A stretch of DNA of 39,051 nt from Streptomyces sp. ISL-100 (GCF_018614615.1 NZ_JAGGOK010000102.1:1-39051); one strand, 5' to 3'. Counted from the stretch's first letter, positions 24,131 to 33,711 are shown. The notes: generated by a model not told the origin, from the sequence alone. A program made the numbers and translations.

Positions 24131-25706
24131 ATGTTGACGTGCTCGATCGATCTGCGGGCTCAAGCGCAGCCGTGGCAGTGGTGTGAGCAAGGAAAGAGCT
24201 GGGTGCGCGGCGAGGACCGCATCCGTCCGCTGGCCCATGCGGCGCTGGAGGCACGGGCGGTCACCGACGGCAGCACCACCCTGATGGTGGTGCGCGAACG
24301 GGTCGCTGGCCGCCCCTCACTGCTGCGCTCGACGACGCCGGTCCGGGTGGACAGCGCCGTGTACGCCCGCGCCCTTCAGGAGTGCCACGACTGGCCGCTG
24401 CAAGGGATCTGCGTCGAAGCGGACACCGGCGGAGTACGGCTTTGCACCGGGCTCGGTGGGGTCTGCCCCCTCTACCTCACACACCGGCGGGCATCTGACC
24501 GGCTCATGGCAGCTGATGGACCTGCGCGCCCACCTCGCCCCCCAGGGACTTGACGAGAAAGAGGTGATGCGGCTCCTGACCGGCCACCCCCGCTACGGGC
24601 ACGACACCCTGTTCACGAACGTCAAGCGGCTCTCGGAGCGCTCCAGCGCGTACGCCGACACCAACGGCCTGCGCTTGGTCTACCCGGCCGCAGCCGAGCA
24701 CGCCCAGCCCTCCGAGCTCGCCGAGAACGTCGACGGCGGGGGCCTGGTCGCTGCGTTCGAGGCTCTCGCCGACCACGTCTTCGCCCACCGGCCCGTCACC
24801 CCGGGGCAGACGGCGGCCCAGCTGTCCGGCGGGATGGACTCCACCAACCTGGCCATCTCCCTCGCCCTGGCCCACCCGGGCGCGATCACCCCGTGCGCTC
24901 TGCTGATCGGCGGCGAGGCCGGACCGCAGCAGGAAGCACGGCGCCGCACCGTGATTGAGCACACCGTCTTCGCCCCGGACGTCACAGTGTCCGCCGCCCA
25001 ACACCCGCCGCTGTCCCCGGGCGGCCTGCGCCGCGCGAGGGCGGAGGCGATCAGCCCGTTGGACGAGCCGCACCTGGAATCCGCCGACGCACTCGCCCAA
25101 GCTTTACGCACGCGCCACATCACCACAGTGGTCGTCGGCTTCGGCGGCGATGAGGTCGCCCGCGTGCGCCGGCCGGGCGGCGGACACGTCCCCCGGCAGA
25201 TGGCACCTCCCTGGTGCGGGGACCGCGTCCGCGACCTCCTGAGCGAAGTGAACACCGGGATCGCCCCACCCACGGTGGCTCCGGAGACCGCGTTGATCGC
25301 CCTGGAGGTCGCCACCCCGTTGCTGGCCCGGCGCGGGTTATGGACCATCGCCCCGTTCACCGACCCGGAGCTGGTCCGCTTCGGCCAGCGCCTGCCGCTG
25401 AAGTGGAAGAAGGACAAGCAGCTGCTGCACCGGCGCCTGGCCGCCCGCGGCCTGCCCGATGTGGTGGTGAACCCCGTCCTGCGGGAGAACTTCGGCCATC
25501 TCATGAATGCCGCCGTCCACCAGTACGCGACAGGGCTACTGCGCGGCTGGGGCAAGGACCTTCACCTGATCGAGCAGGGCTTCCTGGATGCGTCCATGCT
25601 CACGGAGACGGTCGAGCGGGCTGCCTTCAGCCCCGAGGCGGCGGCTCCCCACCGTACGGGGCTGTTCCTGATCACCGCTGTCGAGCTGGCCCTGCGCACC
25701 CTCTAG
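24131..25706 (+). pseudogene. Asparagine-synthetase-like amide/lactam-forming enzyme (one frameshift as read)
   Basis: The N-terminal domain (LTCSIDLRAQ...TGLGGVCPLYLTH) is in one frame; from about 24482 the protein continues in the next: TGGHLTGSWQLMDLRAHLAP. Reconstructed length is about 525 aa. The N-terminal domain has the class II amidotransferase fold signs but no Cys2 nucleophile, as in lasso cyclases and beta-lactam synthetases. The synthetase domain has the ATP PP-loop AAQLSGGMDSTNLAISLA, FGGDEV for the second binding loop, and LPLKWKKDKQLLHRRLAARG near the end. It would adenylate a side-chain carboxylate and form an intramolecular amide. It lies between the 42-aa peptide and an ABC exporter. 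The shift may be decay or a read error. Confidence 0.75.
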
Positions 25707-25773
25707 ACAGCTTCTCCACCACCCGGGCGACTTCGGCTCAATTGGCCCCACCCGCCACGCAAGACGCACCAGG

Positions 25774-27660
25774 ATGGGGCGGGTGACCGAGTCCTCACCC
25801 GCTTCCAAAAACTCCGGCTCTCCGCAGCAGGTCGGCTACCAGAGCGACCCACACTTCGAGGACATCGCGACCGCCTCCTGGTGGCGCATCGCCGCCCGCC
25901 TGCCGCATACCCTCGCCGCCGCGACCCGCCTAGGCTGGGCCGCCGACCGGCCCGCGATGCTGTGGCTCGCCGCATGCCAACTGGTCGTCGCCGCATCCTC
26001 CGCGCTCGCCCTCAGCGCCCTGCCCGGCGTGATGACCCACCTCTTCAACGGCGGCCACGTGGCCGCCGTCGTCCACGCCGCCGCCCCCGGCCTGATCGTC
26101 GTGGCCACCGCCACCGCCGTACGAGCCGGAGCCGACGCGTTCGCCGTCTACGCCGCCCAACGGCTCGCCCCCCAGGTCGCCACGGAGGCGGACCTACAGA
26201 TCCTGGCCGCCGCCCCCGAGGTGGAACTGGAGGCCTACGAGCGGTCCGGCTTCACCGACCGCCTGCAGGCCGCAGGCAAGGGAGCGGAGGCCACCGAAGA
26301 CCTCATCGGCGACGCCCAGGCCCTCGTCTCCGCACTCGCCCAGCTTGCCGCCGCCATCGGCGTCCTCACCGTCCTGCACCCTGCACTTCTGCCGCTGCTG
26401 CTCCTCGCGGCCCTCCCCAAGGGCGCGGCCGCCATGACCGCGGCACGCCTCCAACACCGCGCCGGCCACCAGAACATCTCTGACAACCACCTGCGCTACC
26501 TTCTGCGGTACTACTCCACCGACCGGCGCACCGCCGCCGAAGTCCGGGCCACCACCATGTCCGGCTACCTGATCGCCTGGTACCGGGAGATCACCGACCG
26601 CATCAAGGCCACCCACCGCCGCGCGGCCCCGCGCATCCTGCGCGTCACTCTCATCGGCACCACCGCCAGCGGACTGATGCTCGCACTTACCTGGATCGCC
26701 CTCGGCTGGCTCGCAGCGAGCGGCCGAATGGACCTGGCCATCGCCGCAACCGCCGTCATCGCAGTCCGCACATCCACCGGCGCTCTGACCTCCCTGGTTA
26801 TGGCCGCCGCACGACTCTTCCGCACCTCACTGCATCTGGAGGACTGGCAGAGCTTCCTGCGCCGAGCCGAATCCCTGCGCGCGGTCCGCGGACCCGCACA
26901 GATCCCCGCCCACGCCCCCGCCGAAATCCGCGCCGACAACGTCACCTACACCTACCCCGGCTCCGACACCCCTGCCGTCAACACGGTCAGCCTCACCCTT
27001 CGCCGTGGCGAACTGATCGCACTGGTCGGCGAGAACGGCTCCGGCAAGACCACCCTCTCCCGCCTCCTCACCGGCCTCTACCTCGCCCAGGAAGGCTCCG
27101 TCACCTGGGACGGCACCGACCTTGCCCAGGCTGATCCGCACAGTGTCTGGGCGCGCGTCGGCCTGGTCCCACAGGACTACACCCGCTGGCCCATGAACCT
27201 GCGCGCCAACATCCACCTAGGCCAGCCCCGCTCAGAAGACGACGCACTGCTGCTAGAGGCCGCGCAGGCGGCCGGCGCCGACAGCGTCATCGCCAAGACG
27301 CCCTACGGCCTCGACACTCTGGTCGCCAGCTCCAACTGGGGCGGCACCGACCTCTCCGGCGGCCAGTGGCAGCGCATCGCGGTGGCCCGCGCCTTCTACC
27401 GCGACGCCACCATGCTCATGCTGGACGAGCCAACCTCCGCCATGGATCCCCGCGCCGAGCACACTGTGATCCGCCGTTTCAAAGAACTCGCGGCCGGCAA
27501 AGCCGCGGTCTTCGTCACTCACAACCTGGACAACGCCCGCATCGCCGACCGCATCGTCGTCCTCGACGGCGGACGCGTGCTCGAAGAAGGCGACTTCCAG
27601 ACACTCCTTGATCTCGGCGGCCTCTTTGCCGAGCTGTACAAACTCGCCCAGGACCGTTGA
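25774..27660 (+). CDS. ABC exporter (fused permease and ATPase)
   Basis: 628 aa. The N-terminal half has about six membrane segments (MLWLAACQLVVAASSALALS, AAPGLIVVATATAV, LIGTTASGLMLALTWIALGW and others). The ATPase half has Walker A GENGSGKTTLSRLLTG, Q-loop VGLVPQDY, signature LSGGQWQRIAVARAF, Walker B MLMLDEPTS and H-loop VFVTHNLDNA. No peptidase C39 domain is present, so it would export an already processed product or a leaderless peptide. Start may be ATG at 25774 or GTG at 25783; the latter has better spacing to AGGATGGGG. It is 68 bp after the asparagine-synthetase-like gene and probably in the same transcript. Confidence 0.9.
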   Translation: MGRVTESSPASKNSGSPQQVGYQSDPHFEDIATASWWRIAARLPHTLAAATRLGWAADRPAMLWLAACQLVVAASSALALSALPGVMTHLFNGGHVAAVVHAAAPGLIVVATATAVRAGADAFAVYAAQRLAPQVATEADLQILAAAPEVELEAYERSGFTDRLQAAGKGAEATEDLIGDAQALVSALAQLAAAIGVLTVLHPALLPLLLLAALPKGAAAMTAARLQHRAGHQNISDNHLRYLLRYYSTDRRTAAEVRATTMSGYLIAWYREITDRIKATHRRAAPRILRVTLIGTTASGLMLALTWIALGWLAASGRMDLAIAATAVIAVRTSTGALTSLVMAAARLFRTSLHLEDWQSFLRRAESLRAVRGPAQIPAHAPAEIRADNVTYTYPGSDTPAVNTVSLTLRRGELIALVGENGSGKTTLSRLLTGLYLAQEGSVTWDGTDLAQADPHSVWARVGLVPQDYTRWPMNLRANIHLGQPRSEDDALLLEAAQAAGADSVIAKTPYGLDTLVASSNWGGTDLSGGQWQRIAVARAFYRDATMLMLDEPTSAMDPRAEHTVIRRFKELAAGKAAVFVTHNLDNARIADRIVVLDGGRVLEEGDFQTLLDLGGLFAELYKLAQDR

Positions 27661-27961
27661 CCACACCTTTTCCTCATTGCGCGATTTGGTTTCGCAAGCA
27701 ACTACAAGCGATCACGTGAACTGTTGCGTCTCTCCCGTGAGCTGGGCCACGGCGGCACAGCGGCGGCCTCAAGACGGTGCGGGTAGTTCACTGTTGCCGA
27801 GGTGGAGAGGTGTCGGCTGTGCTGCAGCAGGCTGCAGTCAGACGGCGCCGGGTGTCTTTTCGCCATCTTGAGCGGCCGGTCGGTGACGTAGTTGGAGGGT
27901 TGCCGGACCCGTCGGTTACGGTGCAGGTTCGCGTACGCAATGAGCAACGGGGGTGGCGGGT
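27661..27961. other. 300-bp gap between exporter and toxin island
   Basis: No convincing gene. A short repeat CTGCAG-CAGG-CTGCAG near 27820-27835 is the only structure noticed; no clear terminator for the exporter transcript is visible. The toxin-island promoter should lie here. Confidence 0.35.
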
Positions 27962-28354
27962 ATGCGTGCTGAGGCGTTGGCGCTGCGGCTGACGGAGTTG
28001 GCCGGGACCGGAGCAGGGGATCTGCCGGCGCTGGTGGGAGAGTTCCGGCGCAGTGAGGTGCTGGTGCCGGTGGTGGACGGGGGGTTGCTGTCGGTGGCGA
28101 CGGGGCCGGTCCGCTGGCTGTTCGCTTTCACGAGCGTGGAGACCCTGGAGGTTTTCGCCGGGCAGCGGGGCGAGGTCATTGATGAGTGGGTGCCGGTGTT
28201 CGGGGCCCGGCTCCTGGATCAGGTGATTCCCGATATCGGCGGGCCGGTGGGCGTCGCGGTGGACGTGGCAGGTGCGGCGCCGATGGTGCTGCCGCCGGTG
28301 AGCGGCATCGTGCCGGACGCGGTGGCGCTGGGTGCGGAGGGCGCTGCGGTATGA
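27962..28354 (+). CDS. SseB-like protein of the toxin island
   Basis: 130 aa from ATG at 27962, preceded by a G-rich ribosome site. LPALVGEFRRSEVLVPVVDG, then GPVRWLFAFTSVETLEVFAG, FGARLLDQVIPDIGGPVGVA and MVLPPVSGIVPDAVAL follow the SseB N-terminal domain pattern (short beta-sheet protein found beside secretion substrates and Rhs toxins). In Streptomyces such genes often precede WXG-type proteins and Rhs toxins and may act as chaperone or adaptor. Its stop overlaps the next start as ATGA, so the first three genes of the island form one coupled operon. Confidence 0.7.
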   Translation: MRAEALALRLTELAGTGAGDLPALVGEFRRSEVLVPVVDGGLLSVATGPVRWLFAFTSVETLEVFAGQRGEVIDEWVPVFGARLLDQVIPDIGGPVGVAVDVAGAAPMVLPPVSGIVPDAVALGAEGAAV

Positions 28355-28965
28355 GTGACGGAGGCGGGTACCGGGCGGATACCGAGTCACTGGGTGAGAT
28401 CACCAAGGGCATCAATCTGGCGATGGATGAGCTGAAGGAGCTCGGGTTCGATGTCGATGCGAATCTGGGCCGGGGCTTCGACGACTTGCAGCTGGCCGGG
28501 CTGGAGTTGGGTGACAAGCCCCTGCAGGAGATCTTCGCGGAGTTCTGCGACCGATGGGGCTGGGGCGTACGCACCCTGATGCAAGACGCCAACACCTTCG
28601 CGGCCGGGCTCGGCTTGAATGCCGGGCTTTACCACGAAGAGGAACGGTACAACGCGAACACGTTCAAGACGGTGTGGAATCAGGTCGCCGGCAACCCGTA
28701 CGCCTCTCAGGAGGAGATCGAGAGCCAGTCCGTGAAGGAGACGATCCTCAAGGGCAACGCGATTGGCCACTTCATGGACGCGGACTACAGCGCTCAGTCC
28801 ATCGTCGAGGCCGAAAGGCAGAAGAACGAGGCCAACGACCAGTTGGCGGAAGACTTCGAGACCTCGACGTGGAATCCGTGGCAGGACGACACCGAATGGC
28901 AGTGGGACGGCCCGCCCCAAGCTGAGCAGTCTCCCGCCGAGGGTGCTGCGGGGGGTGAGCGCTGA
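28351..28965 (+). CDS. WXG-type partner of the Rhs toxin with YxxxE export signal
   Basis: 204 aa and almost wholly helical. After a Gly-rich start come ITKGINLAMDELKELGFDVD, then FCDRWGWGVRTLMQDANTFA, AGLGLNAGLYHEEERYNANT. W-G-W in a helix-turn-helix hairpin followed by Tyr-His-Glu-Glu-Glu fits the WXG motif and YxxxD/E signal of type VII secretion substrates. The C-terminal part is acidic and Trp-rich (STWNPWQDDTEWQWDG). Overlaps of 4 bp on the left and 1 bp on the right indicate coupled translation. Likely co-secretion partner or chaperone of the downstream toxin. No exact family name is claimed. Confidence 0.6.
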   Translation: MSDGGGYRADTESLGEITKGINLAMDELKELGFDVDANLGRGFDDLQLAGLELGDKPLQEIFAEFCDRWGWGVRTLMQDANTFAAGLGLNAGLYHEEERYNANTFKTVWNQVAGNPYASQEEIESQSVKETILKGNAIGHFMDADYSAQSIVEAERQKNEANDQLAEDFETSTWNPWQDDTEWQWDGPPQAEQSPAEGAAGGER

Positions 28966-29405
28966 TGGGGATCGATCTGCCTGGAATAGGCAGCGCGATC
29001 AAGAGCGGTGTCGACAACATCGGCGCCAAGGCCGAGGACGCACTCGACTCCGCCAAGGAAAGCGTCGGCGAGGCCACCAACCGGGTCACGGACAAGGTGG
29101 CCGACGGCTTTTCCGCGGTGGGCGCCGACCGGATCGCCGAAGGTGTCCGGGACTACGGCGAAGGCGTAAGCAACCGCCTGGGCGGCGATGTCCCAGAGCG
29201 GCAACTGGGCGAAACAGATGACCCCAAGGAACTCATCCACGGCAGCGCCCCGGCGATCCAGGCACGGGCGTCCCATCTGGCCGACTTCCACAAGGCGTTC
29301 GAGACGGTCGGCCAGGGCTTGCGCGGGCTGGACAGCGGTGCCTGGCAGGGCAACGCCGGCGACGCGTTCCGGGAAAAGTTCGGAATGCAGCCGCCCGCGT
29401 GCTGA
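28965..29405 (+). CDS. N-terminal (WXG) module of the Rhs toxin, first frame
   Basis: 146 codons. MGIDLPGIGSAIKSGVDNIG opens a helical region, and LDSGAWQGNAGDAFREKFGM carries a clear W-x-G motif, the hallmark of type VII-exported toxins. The frame ends at PPAC, but the expected continuation (VLKAADSCEEASKALKAYGE) starts seven bases earlier in another frame, so the native product is almost certainly one long polypeptide with the next two frames, about 1,560 aa in total. Either two true frameshifts split it or the read contains errors. Confidence 0.65.
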   Translation: MGIDLPGIGSAIKSGVDNIGAKAEDALDSAKESVGEATNRVTDKVADGFSAVGADRIAEGVRDYGEGVSNRLGGDVPERQLGETDDPKELIHGSAPAIQARASHLADFHKAFETVGQGLRGLDSGAWQGNAGDAFREKFGMQPPAC

Positions 29406-30283
29406 AGGCGGCCGACTCCTGTGAGGAAGCCAGTAAGGCTCTGAAGGCGTACGGGGAAGCGGTGAGCTGGGCCCAAGGGCAGGCTGTGGCCGCGATCGAG
29501 GCGTACAAGAGTGCTCAGCAGGCGAGTCAGAGCGCGGCGAAGGCGTATGACGCCCAGGCCGCCCAGTACGAACAGGCTGCCACCCAGTACAACAAGGTTG
29601 CCGCGACGGGCGGTGACCCTGGCCCCAAGCCGACCGAGCCAGGCGACTTCCAGGACCCGGGCGAGGCGGGCCGTCGCGAGGCGCAGGAGATCCTCACCGA
29701 GGCCCGCCGCCAGCGCACCGAGGCGGCACGCGACGCCTACCGGCGCATCAAGCAGGCTCTGGAGCAGGCACCGCAGAAACCGGGGCTCAGCGACCGGCTC
29801 GGCGCCGAAGCCAAGGACTACGCGCTCAGCTCAAGCATGAACCTCTCGCACATGGTCGGCGGCTTCGTCAAGGGCGTTGGCGACATGGTGGTGATGGCCC
29901 GCACGCTCAATCCGTTGGACCCCTACAACATCACCCACCCCGCCGAGTGGGGCAAGCAGCAGCATTTGCTGGCCACAAACCTGCTGGGCACGGTAGCCCA
30001 TCCGGAGCGCATCCCGAAGGGGATCATCGGTTCTGGATGGTCAAGCGATCCCTGGGACACCGGCGGCGGTGCCCTGTCCAACCTGATCGGCAGCAAAGGA
30101 GCCGGCGGGATAGTCAGGGGCGGGCTGAGGAGAGCACCGGGGAAGGGCAGGGAGCAAGCCGACGGGGCGCCGGACAAGAGGACCCGGACAAGTGCCGCTG
30201 CGAAAGCGACCCGGTTGACGTGGCATCGGGCCGGATGCTGTTGCCCGAAACAGACGTGTCCCTGCCCGGCACGTTCCCCCTGA
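29399..30283 (+). CDS. Middle helical module of the Rhs toxin, second frame
   Basis: From GTG at 29399: VLKAADSCEEASKALKAYGE, then VSWAQGQAVAAIEAYKSAQQ, a long Ala/Gln/Glu-rich coiled coil (AARDAYRRIKQALEQA), and SSSMNLSHMVGGFVKGVGDM before NPLDPYNITHPAEWGK. This is the region that, in type VII Rhs proteins, links the WXG hairpin to the beta-cage and contains a pretoxin-like hydrophobic segment. Similarity to the family ends near 30165, where the rest continues in the third frame; the last 35 codons here are read out of frame. Confidence 0.6.
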   Translation: MLKAADSCEEASKALKAYGEAVSWAQGQAVAAIEAYKSAQQASQSAAKAYDAQAAQYEQAATQYNKVAATGGDPGPKPTEPGDFQDPGEAGRREAQEILTEARRQRTEAARDAYRRIKQALEQAPQKPGLSDRLGAEAKDYALSSSMNLSHMVGGFVKGVGDMVVMARTLNPLDPYNITHPAEWGKQQHLLATNLLGTVAHPERIPKGIIGSGWSSDPWDTGGGALSNLIGSKGAGGIVRGGLRRAPGKGREQADGAPDKRTRTSAAAKATRLTWHRAGCCCPKQTCPCPARSP

Positions 30284-33200
30284 CCTTCACCCGCAACTTC
30301 AAGTCGTCCTACCGCAACGGGTACTGGTTCGGGCCGGCTTGGGCGTCCACCGCGGATGAACGTCTGGAGATCGATGCTCAGGGTGTCGTCCTCATCCGCC
30401 ACGACGGCGCACTGCTCACCTACCCGCACCCCGCCCCCGGCATCTCGGTCATGCCGGACGCGGGCGACGCGCACCCGCTGACCGTCGACCTGTACGGCCA
30501 CTACACAATCACCGACCCGGTAGCCGGCCGGGCCTGGCACTTCACCGCTCCGGGAGGCGACGGCAACGGCATCGCCCTCCTCCACGAGATAACCGACAGG
30601 TCAGGCCAGTACGTCACCTTCGACTACGACACTGACGGCACCCCGACCGGCATCGTCCACTCCGCCGGCTACCACCTCAAGATCACCACCGAAGGGGAGC
30701 GCATTACCGCCCTGCACCTGGCGGGTGCTGCCTCCGAGGGCGGCGACCAGGAGCTGGTCCGCTTTGGCTATGACACACACGGCCACCTCGCCGCCGTAGC
30801 CCGGTCCACTGGCATCCCCACCCGGTACACCAACGACGAGCAAGGTCGCATCACCGCGTGGACCGACACCAACAACTCCTCGTACTACTATGTCTACGAC
30901 GACCAGCACCGCTCCACATACCAGTCCGGGCAAGCCGGCCATCTGCGCAACACCTTCACCTACGACGACACCGACCCATCGACCGGCCACAAGGTCACGA
31001 CAGTGACCAACTCGCTCGGCCATACCAAACGCTTCCTGGTCAACAGCCGCCTTCAAGTGGTCGCCGAAACCGGCCCGGACGGGGCGACGACCCGGCGCAC
31101 GTATGACGAGCGCGACCGTCCTCTGACGATCACCGACCCACTGGGCCGCACGATCAGCTACGGATACGACGATGCCGGCCGCGTGATCATGGCAGTACGT
31201 CCGGACGGCACGTACAAGAGCGTCGGCTACAACGACTTGGGACTGCCCATCTCCATAGCCGGCGCTGACGGCACTCACCTCATCCAGTCCTTCGACGACT
31301 TCGGCAACCGCACCGAGGAGACTGACTCGTCCGGGGCCACGACCCGCTTCAGGTACGACGCCCTGGGCCACCTGTCCGCAGTGACAGACGCGCTGGGCGC
31401 GACAACCGCGGTCCGCTGCAACACGGCTGGCCTCCCGGTCGAGGTCACGGATCCGCTGGGCGCGGTCACGCACTACGAACGAGACGCATTCGGCCGCCCC
31501 ACGACCATCACCGACCCCCTCGGTGCGACCACACGCCTGGAATGGACGATCGAGGGCAAGCTTGCCCGCCGCATTGCCCCTGATGGCACCACGGAGTCGT
31601 GGACGTACGACGGCGAAGGCAACTGCACCAGCTACACAGACGCCATGGGCGCAGTCTCCCACTTCGAATACACCCACTTCGACCTGCTGGCAGCCCGCAC
31701 CGGCCCGGACGGGTTGCGCTACACCTTTGAGCACGACACGGAATTGAAACTCCGCAAAGTCACAAACCCACAGGGACTGACCTGGAGTTACGACTACAAC
31801 TCCGTGGGACGCCTCGTCGAGGAGACGGACTTCGACGACCGCGTTCTGGCGTACGCCCATGATGCGGCAGGCCAGTTGACGAGGCGGACAACAGCTTCCG
31901 GTTCGGTGATTAGCTTCGAGCGGGATGTGCTGGGCCGCCCGGTGACGAAAGACGCCGCTGGGGCGGTAACGACGTATACGTACGACGTGACGGGTGGCCT
32001 GGCCCGGGCGACCGGACCGGACGCTGTCCTGACGCTACAACGGGACGATGCAGGCCGCCTGCTGGCGGAGACAGTCAACGGCCGCGCGGTCACGTACACC
32101 TACGACGCACTGGGACGCCGTACCAGCCGCACCACCCCAATGGGCGCGGTGAGCAGCTGGAGCTATGACGCGGCGGGCAACCGCACCGAGCTGTCCACCT
32201 CTGGTCGGACCTTGACCTTCGAGCACGACAAGGCAGGCCGCGAACTCTCCCGCCACCTCGGCGGAGCTCTGACCCTCACTAGCGCATTCGACGACCTCGG
32301 CCGCCTGACCAAACATGAGCTGGTCGGACCGGCCAACCAGCGTATCCAGCGGCGCGCCTACGCCTACCGCCCGGACAGCAACCTGGTTGGCATCGACGAT
32401 CAGCTCAACGGGTCCAGCCGCTTCGACCTGGACGAGGCAGGCCGGGTCACCGCGGTCCATGCGGCAGGCTGGACGGAGACATACGCATACGACGAGGCGG
32501 GGAACCAGACATCGGCGTCCTGGCCGGCCCCCATGCCGGGCCAGGAAGCGGTGGGCCCGCGTACCTACACCGGGACACGAATCCGTACAGCAGGCGGAGT
32601 CCGCTACGAACACGACACGGCGGGCCGCATCACACTTCGCCAAAAGCCGCGCCTCTCCCGCAAGCCGGACACCTGGCGCTACACCTGGGACGCGGAGGAC
32701 CGCCTGGTCTCGGTCCTCACACCGGACGGCACGGTCTGGCGCTACCAGTACGACCCACTGGGCCGCCGCATCGCGAAACAACGTCTCGCGGCGGACGGCT
32801 CCGAAACGATCGCGGAACAGGCCGATTTCACCTGGGACGACACGACGCTGTGCGAGCAGACGACGCACATGCCAGGCACGTCATTGGGTGGGCTGACCCT
32901 CACCTGGAACCACGACGGCTCACGCCCCCTGACCCAAACGGAACGCAGGACCGCAGCCGATGTGCCCCAGGAAGAAATTGACTCCCGCTTCTACGCGATC
33001 GTCACAGACCTCGTCGGCACCCCGACAGAACTCGTCGACGAACAGGGGCACATCGTATGGCGGACGCGCAGCACGCTTTGGGGTGGGACAGCTTGGAATC
33101 GGACAGCGACGGCTTACACTCCGCTGCGTTTCCCTGGCCAGTACTTCGACCTCGAAACTTCCCTCCACTACAACTACTTCCGCCACTACGACCCCGAAAC

Positions 33201-33663
33201 CGCCCGCTACCTCAGTCCGGACCCACTTGGCCTCAAACCGGCAGACAACCCGACTGCCTACGTCCGCAATCCTCATACCTGGAGTGACCCTCATGGGCTC
33301 AGCCCGTGCAAGACCTGGCCAAACCTCGAACCGGGCGACGTGCCTATCGCCCCCGATAAGATTCCCACGATGAGCGCAGCTGAATTGCGCGAGGCCACCG
33401 GTAGATTTGCGTACGTAGTGATGCCCGGTGGAGAGTTGCGGGTGACCAGGCTCGGCAGTATCTACGGGCACGTCGATCTCGCACAGGGTGCGAATGTTAC
33501 AGCGGCTGGCGAGATCAAGCTATATCAGGGACTAATCAAGTCCATCGACAATCGGTCGGGCCATTATCAGCCGAAGGGTCCCGAGCCGCGAGGGGCTGCC
33601 GAAGATGCGTTTCGCGAGGCCGGGTTTGATGTAGGGGAAAATTCATACAAGGAGCGCTGGTAA
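29947..33663 (+). CDS. Rhs/YD-repeat polymorphic toxin, beta-cage core and C-terminal toxin
   Basis: The frame is 1,238 codons, but the first 75 or so overlap the previous module out of frame; genuine sequence starts near 30166. CRCESDPVDVASGRMLLPET opens the DUF6531 domain (about residue 88). Some 20 YD repeats follow (for example YDERDRPLTITDPLGRTISY, YDDAGRVIMAVRPDG), which fold into the hollow Rhs cage. The cage is closed by LHYNYFRHYDPETARYLSPD, PLGL near residue 1,075, where the toxin is autocleaved. The last 120 residues are the variable toxin: FAYVVMPGGELRVTRLG, GHVDLAQGANVTAAGEIKLY and IDNRSGHYQPKGPEPRGAAE. The toxin activity is not assigned; GH-x-D and SGHY motifs are candidates for a catalytic site. 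Confidence 0.85.
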   Translation: MGQAAAFAGHKPAGHGSPSGAHPEGDHRFWMVKRSLGHRRRCPVQPDRQQRSRRDSQGRAEESTGEGQGASRRGAGQEDPDKCRCESDPVDVASGRMLLPETDVSLPGTFPLTFTRNFKSSYRNGYWFGPAWASTADERLEIDAQGVVLIRHDGALLTYPHPAPGISVMPDAGDAHPLTVDLYGHYTITDPVAGRAWHFTAPGGDGNGIALLHEITDRSGQYVTFDYDTDGTPTGIVHSAGYHLKITTEGERITALHLAGAASEGGDQELVRFGYDTHGHLAAVARSTGIPTRYTNDEQGRITAWTDTNNSSYYYVYDDQHRSTYQSGQAGHLRNTFTYDDTDPSTGHKVTTVTNSLGHTKRFLVNSRLQVVAETGPDGATTRRTYDERDRPLTITDPLGRTISYGYDDAGRVIMAVRPDGTYKSVGYNDLGLPISIAGADGTHLIQSFDDFGNRTEETDSSGATTRFRYDALGHLSAVTDALGATTAVRCNTAGLPVEVTDPLGAVTHYERDAFGRPTTITDPLGATTRLEWTIEGKLARRIAPDGTTESWTYDGEGNCTSYTDAMGAVSHFEYTHFDLLAARTGPDGLRYTFEHDTELKLRKVTNPQGLTWSYDYNSVGRLVEETDFDDRVLAYAHDAAGQLTRRTTASGSVISFERDVLGRPVTKDAAGAVTTYTYDVTGGLARATGPDAVLTLQRDDAGRLLAETVNGRAVTYTYDALGRRTSRTTPMGAVSSWSYDAAGNRTELSTSGRTLTFEHDKAGRELSRHLGGALTLTSAFDDLGRLTKHELVGPANQRIQRRAYAYRPDSNLVGIDDQLNGSSRFDLDEAGRVTAVHAAGWTETYAYDEAGNQTSASWPAPMPGQEAVGPRTYTGTRIRTAGGVRYEHDTAGRITLRQKPRLSRKPDTWRYTWDAEDRLVSVLTPDGTVWRYQYDPLGRRIAKQRLAADGSETIAEQADFTWDDTTLCEQTTHMPGTSLGGLTLTWNHDGSRPLTQTERRTAADVPQEEIDSRFYAIVTDLVGTPTELVDEQGHIVWRTRSTLWGGTAWNRTATAYTPLRFPGQYFDLETSLHYNYFRHYDPETARYLSPDPLGLKPADNPTAYVRNPHTWSDPHGLSPCKTWPNLEPGDVPIAPDKIPTMSAAELREATGRFAYVVMPGGELRVTRLGSIYGHVDLAQGANVTAAGEIKLYQGLIKSIDNRSGHYQPKGPEPRGAAEDAFREAGFDVGENSYKERW

Positions 33664-33711
33664 TGACCGACTTGCCCACTCGGTTGAGCCGGAGATCGAA
33701 AGAGGGTCGCG

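Noticed and set aside
30601..31860. A 419-codon minus-strand frame opposite the YD repeats
   Set aside because: Antisense of a repetitive coding sequence, no ribosome site and no family features.
30700..32700. DNA-level tandem repeats inside the Rhs gene
   Set aside because: These reflect the YD amino-acid repeats; at nucleotide level they are too diverged to be a separate repeat feature.
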